DNA of 64,000 nucleotides, taken from contig NZ_JAOZEW010000001.1 of NCBI RefSeq assembly GCF_025847235.1, positions 124,001 through 188,000 of the forward strand, read 5' to 3'. How positions within the stretch are numbered: the first letter of the stretch is position 1; the number at the start of each line of letters is the position of its first letter. Below the pieces are notes generated by a model. It was not told the DNA's origin. It saw nothing but the letters and a program-made list of their open reading frames with translations, and did no database searches. The position numbers were made by a program, and so were the translations under genes. Positions 63,576 to 64,000 of this stretch are shown piece by piece. The DNA comes from Flavobacterium shii. GTDB lineage: Bacteria > Bacteroidota > Bacteroidia > Flavobacteriales > Flavobacteriaceae.

Positions 63576-64000
63576 TGTAGAGGCGCACAGCAGTGTGTCT
63601 CCCACAATACATTTATACGTATAAAAATACCTAACAGGTTTTAAAAACTTGTTAGGATAACAATACTTGATCTTGTAGATATAGGACTAAATCGAGATTT
63701 TATATATATTTTTAAAAGCTAAATTCATTTCGTCAACAGTTTTGCGTTTAACCACAAAATGTTAGCCGCACTGCGGTGCATCACTACTGAAAATTGGGAA
63801 CGAAAAACAACACATTTATAACAATATAAAAACGATCGTTTATTCCATAATCGGGGTTTGCGTGAAGGATGGGAGCGGCATCCTTTTTTGGGCATTTTCG
63901 CCCAAAAAAGATATAGCGCACAGCCTGACCCGCTTTTTTCGGCGGGACACGCCCAAAAGAATATTTATATCTTTATAAAAACTTATCGCTTTCCTGTGTA
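63576..64000. other. Intergenic end of the window with dispersed repeats
   Basis: No gene. It holds GGCGCACAGCAGTGTGTCTC, GCCGCACTGCGGTGCATC and, at 63846-63960, the repeat GTGAAGGATGGGAGCGGCATCC followed by two hairpins (TTTTTTGGGC...GCCCAAAAAA and a CGGCGGG-type one). These are all dispersed flavobacterial sequences. Confidence 0.55.

Overview
The window looks like the chromosome of a Flavobacterium-type Bacteroidetes. It is AT-rich. It carries two secreted proteins with C-terminal type IX secretion (Por) sorting domains, bacillithiol deacetylase BshB1, a large single-chain PurL, Bacteroidetes promoters (TTTG spaced from TAnnTTTG) and many short palindromic elements typical of flavobacterial intergenic DNA. 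No rRNA operon, phage structural gene, transposase or CRISPR array was seen.

Layout. 1-6 kb: a Kdp potassium-uptake operon on the minus strand (kdpB cut by the window edge, kdpA, kdpF, two tiny genes) preceded by a sigma-54 response regulator. 6-19 kb: housekeeping genes (panB, a four-helix-bundle gene, an RluA-type pseudouridine synthase, an aldehyde dehydrogenase, a large hybrid histidine kinase, a YpfJ-type zinc peptidase, tRNA-His, bshB1, a chorismate-utilising enzyme with a hot-dog thioesterase). 19-25 kb: surface or secreted proteins (BspA-like leucine-rich repeats, a beta-helix lipoprotein, an endonuclease I with a sorting domain). 25-35 kb: purL, an acyl-CoA ligase, a hydrolase lipoprotein, an acyltransferase.

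35-64 kb is different and looks like a conflict/RNA-repair island. It holds (a) a minus-strand operon of the MoxR-vWA 'ternary' type: a RING/TerD-like protein, a helical protein, a MoxR AAA+ ATPase, a beta-rich protein, a vWA protein carrying an embedded ribosomal L7/L12 C-terminal-like domain, and a TPR membrane protein; (b) an ATP-grasp enzyme; (c) a WGR-domain protein and a SWIM zinc-finger protein in tandem, the partners expected for such systems; (d) several divergent tRNA-like genes, including a tRNA-Asn interrupted by 45 nt in its anticodon stem and a 190-nt tRNA-like RNA; (e) a two-gene cassette in which a small effector-like protein and a TPR-GreAB-C-PIN-like protein share an N-V-N-x-G...GGG...L-G motif, reminiscent of bacterial amyloid signalling; (f) a T4-like RNA ligase (Rnl1) plus polynucleotide kinase/phosphatase operon and an HD-domain gene.

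The key link is direct sequence evidence. A palindrome, TACGCA-N7-TGCGTA with a conserved spacer, occurs three times outside genes: before the tRNA-Asn/repeat leader of the RING-MoxR operon, before the RNA ligase-Pnkp operon, and between the 190-nt tRNA-like RNA and the HD gene. In all three cases a similar AAnnTTTG element follows at nearly the same distance on the minus strand. I infer that the tRNA-like RNAs, the MoxR system and the RNA-repair enzymes form one regulon that senses or repairs RNA damage. The regulator was not identified.
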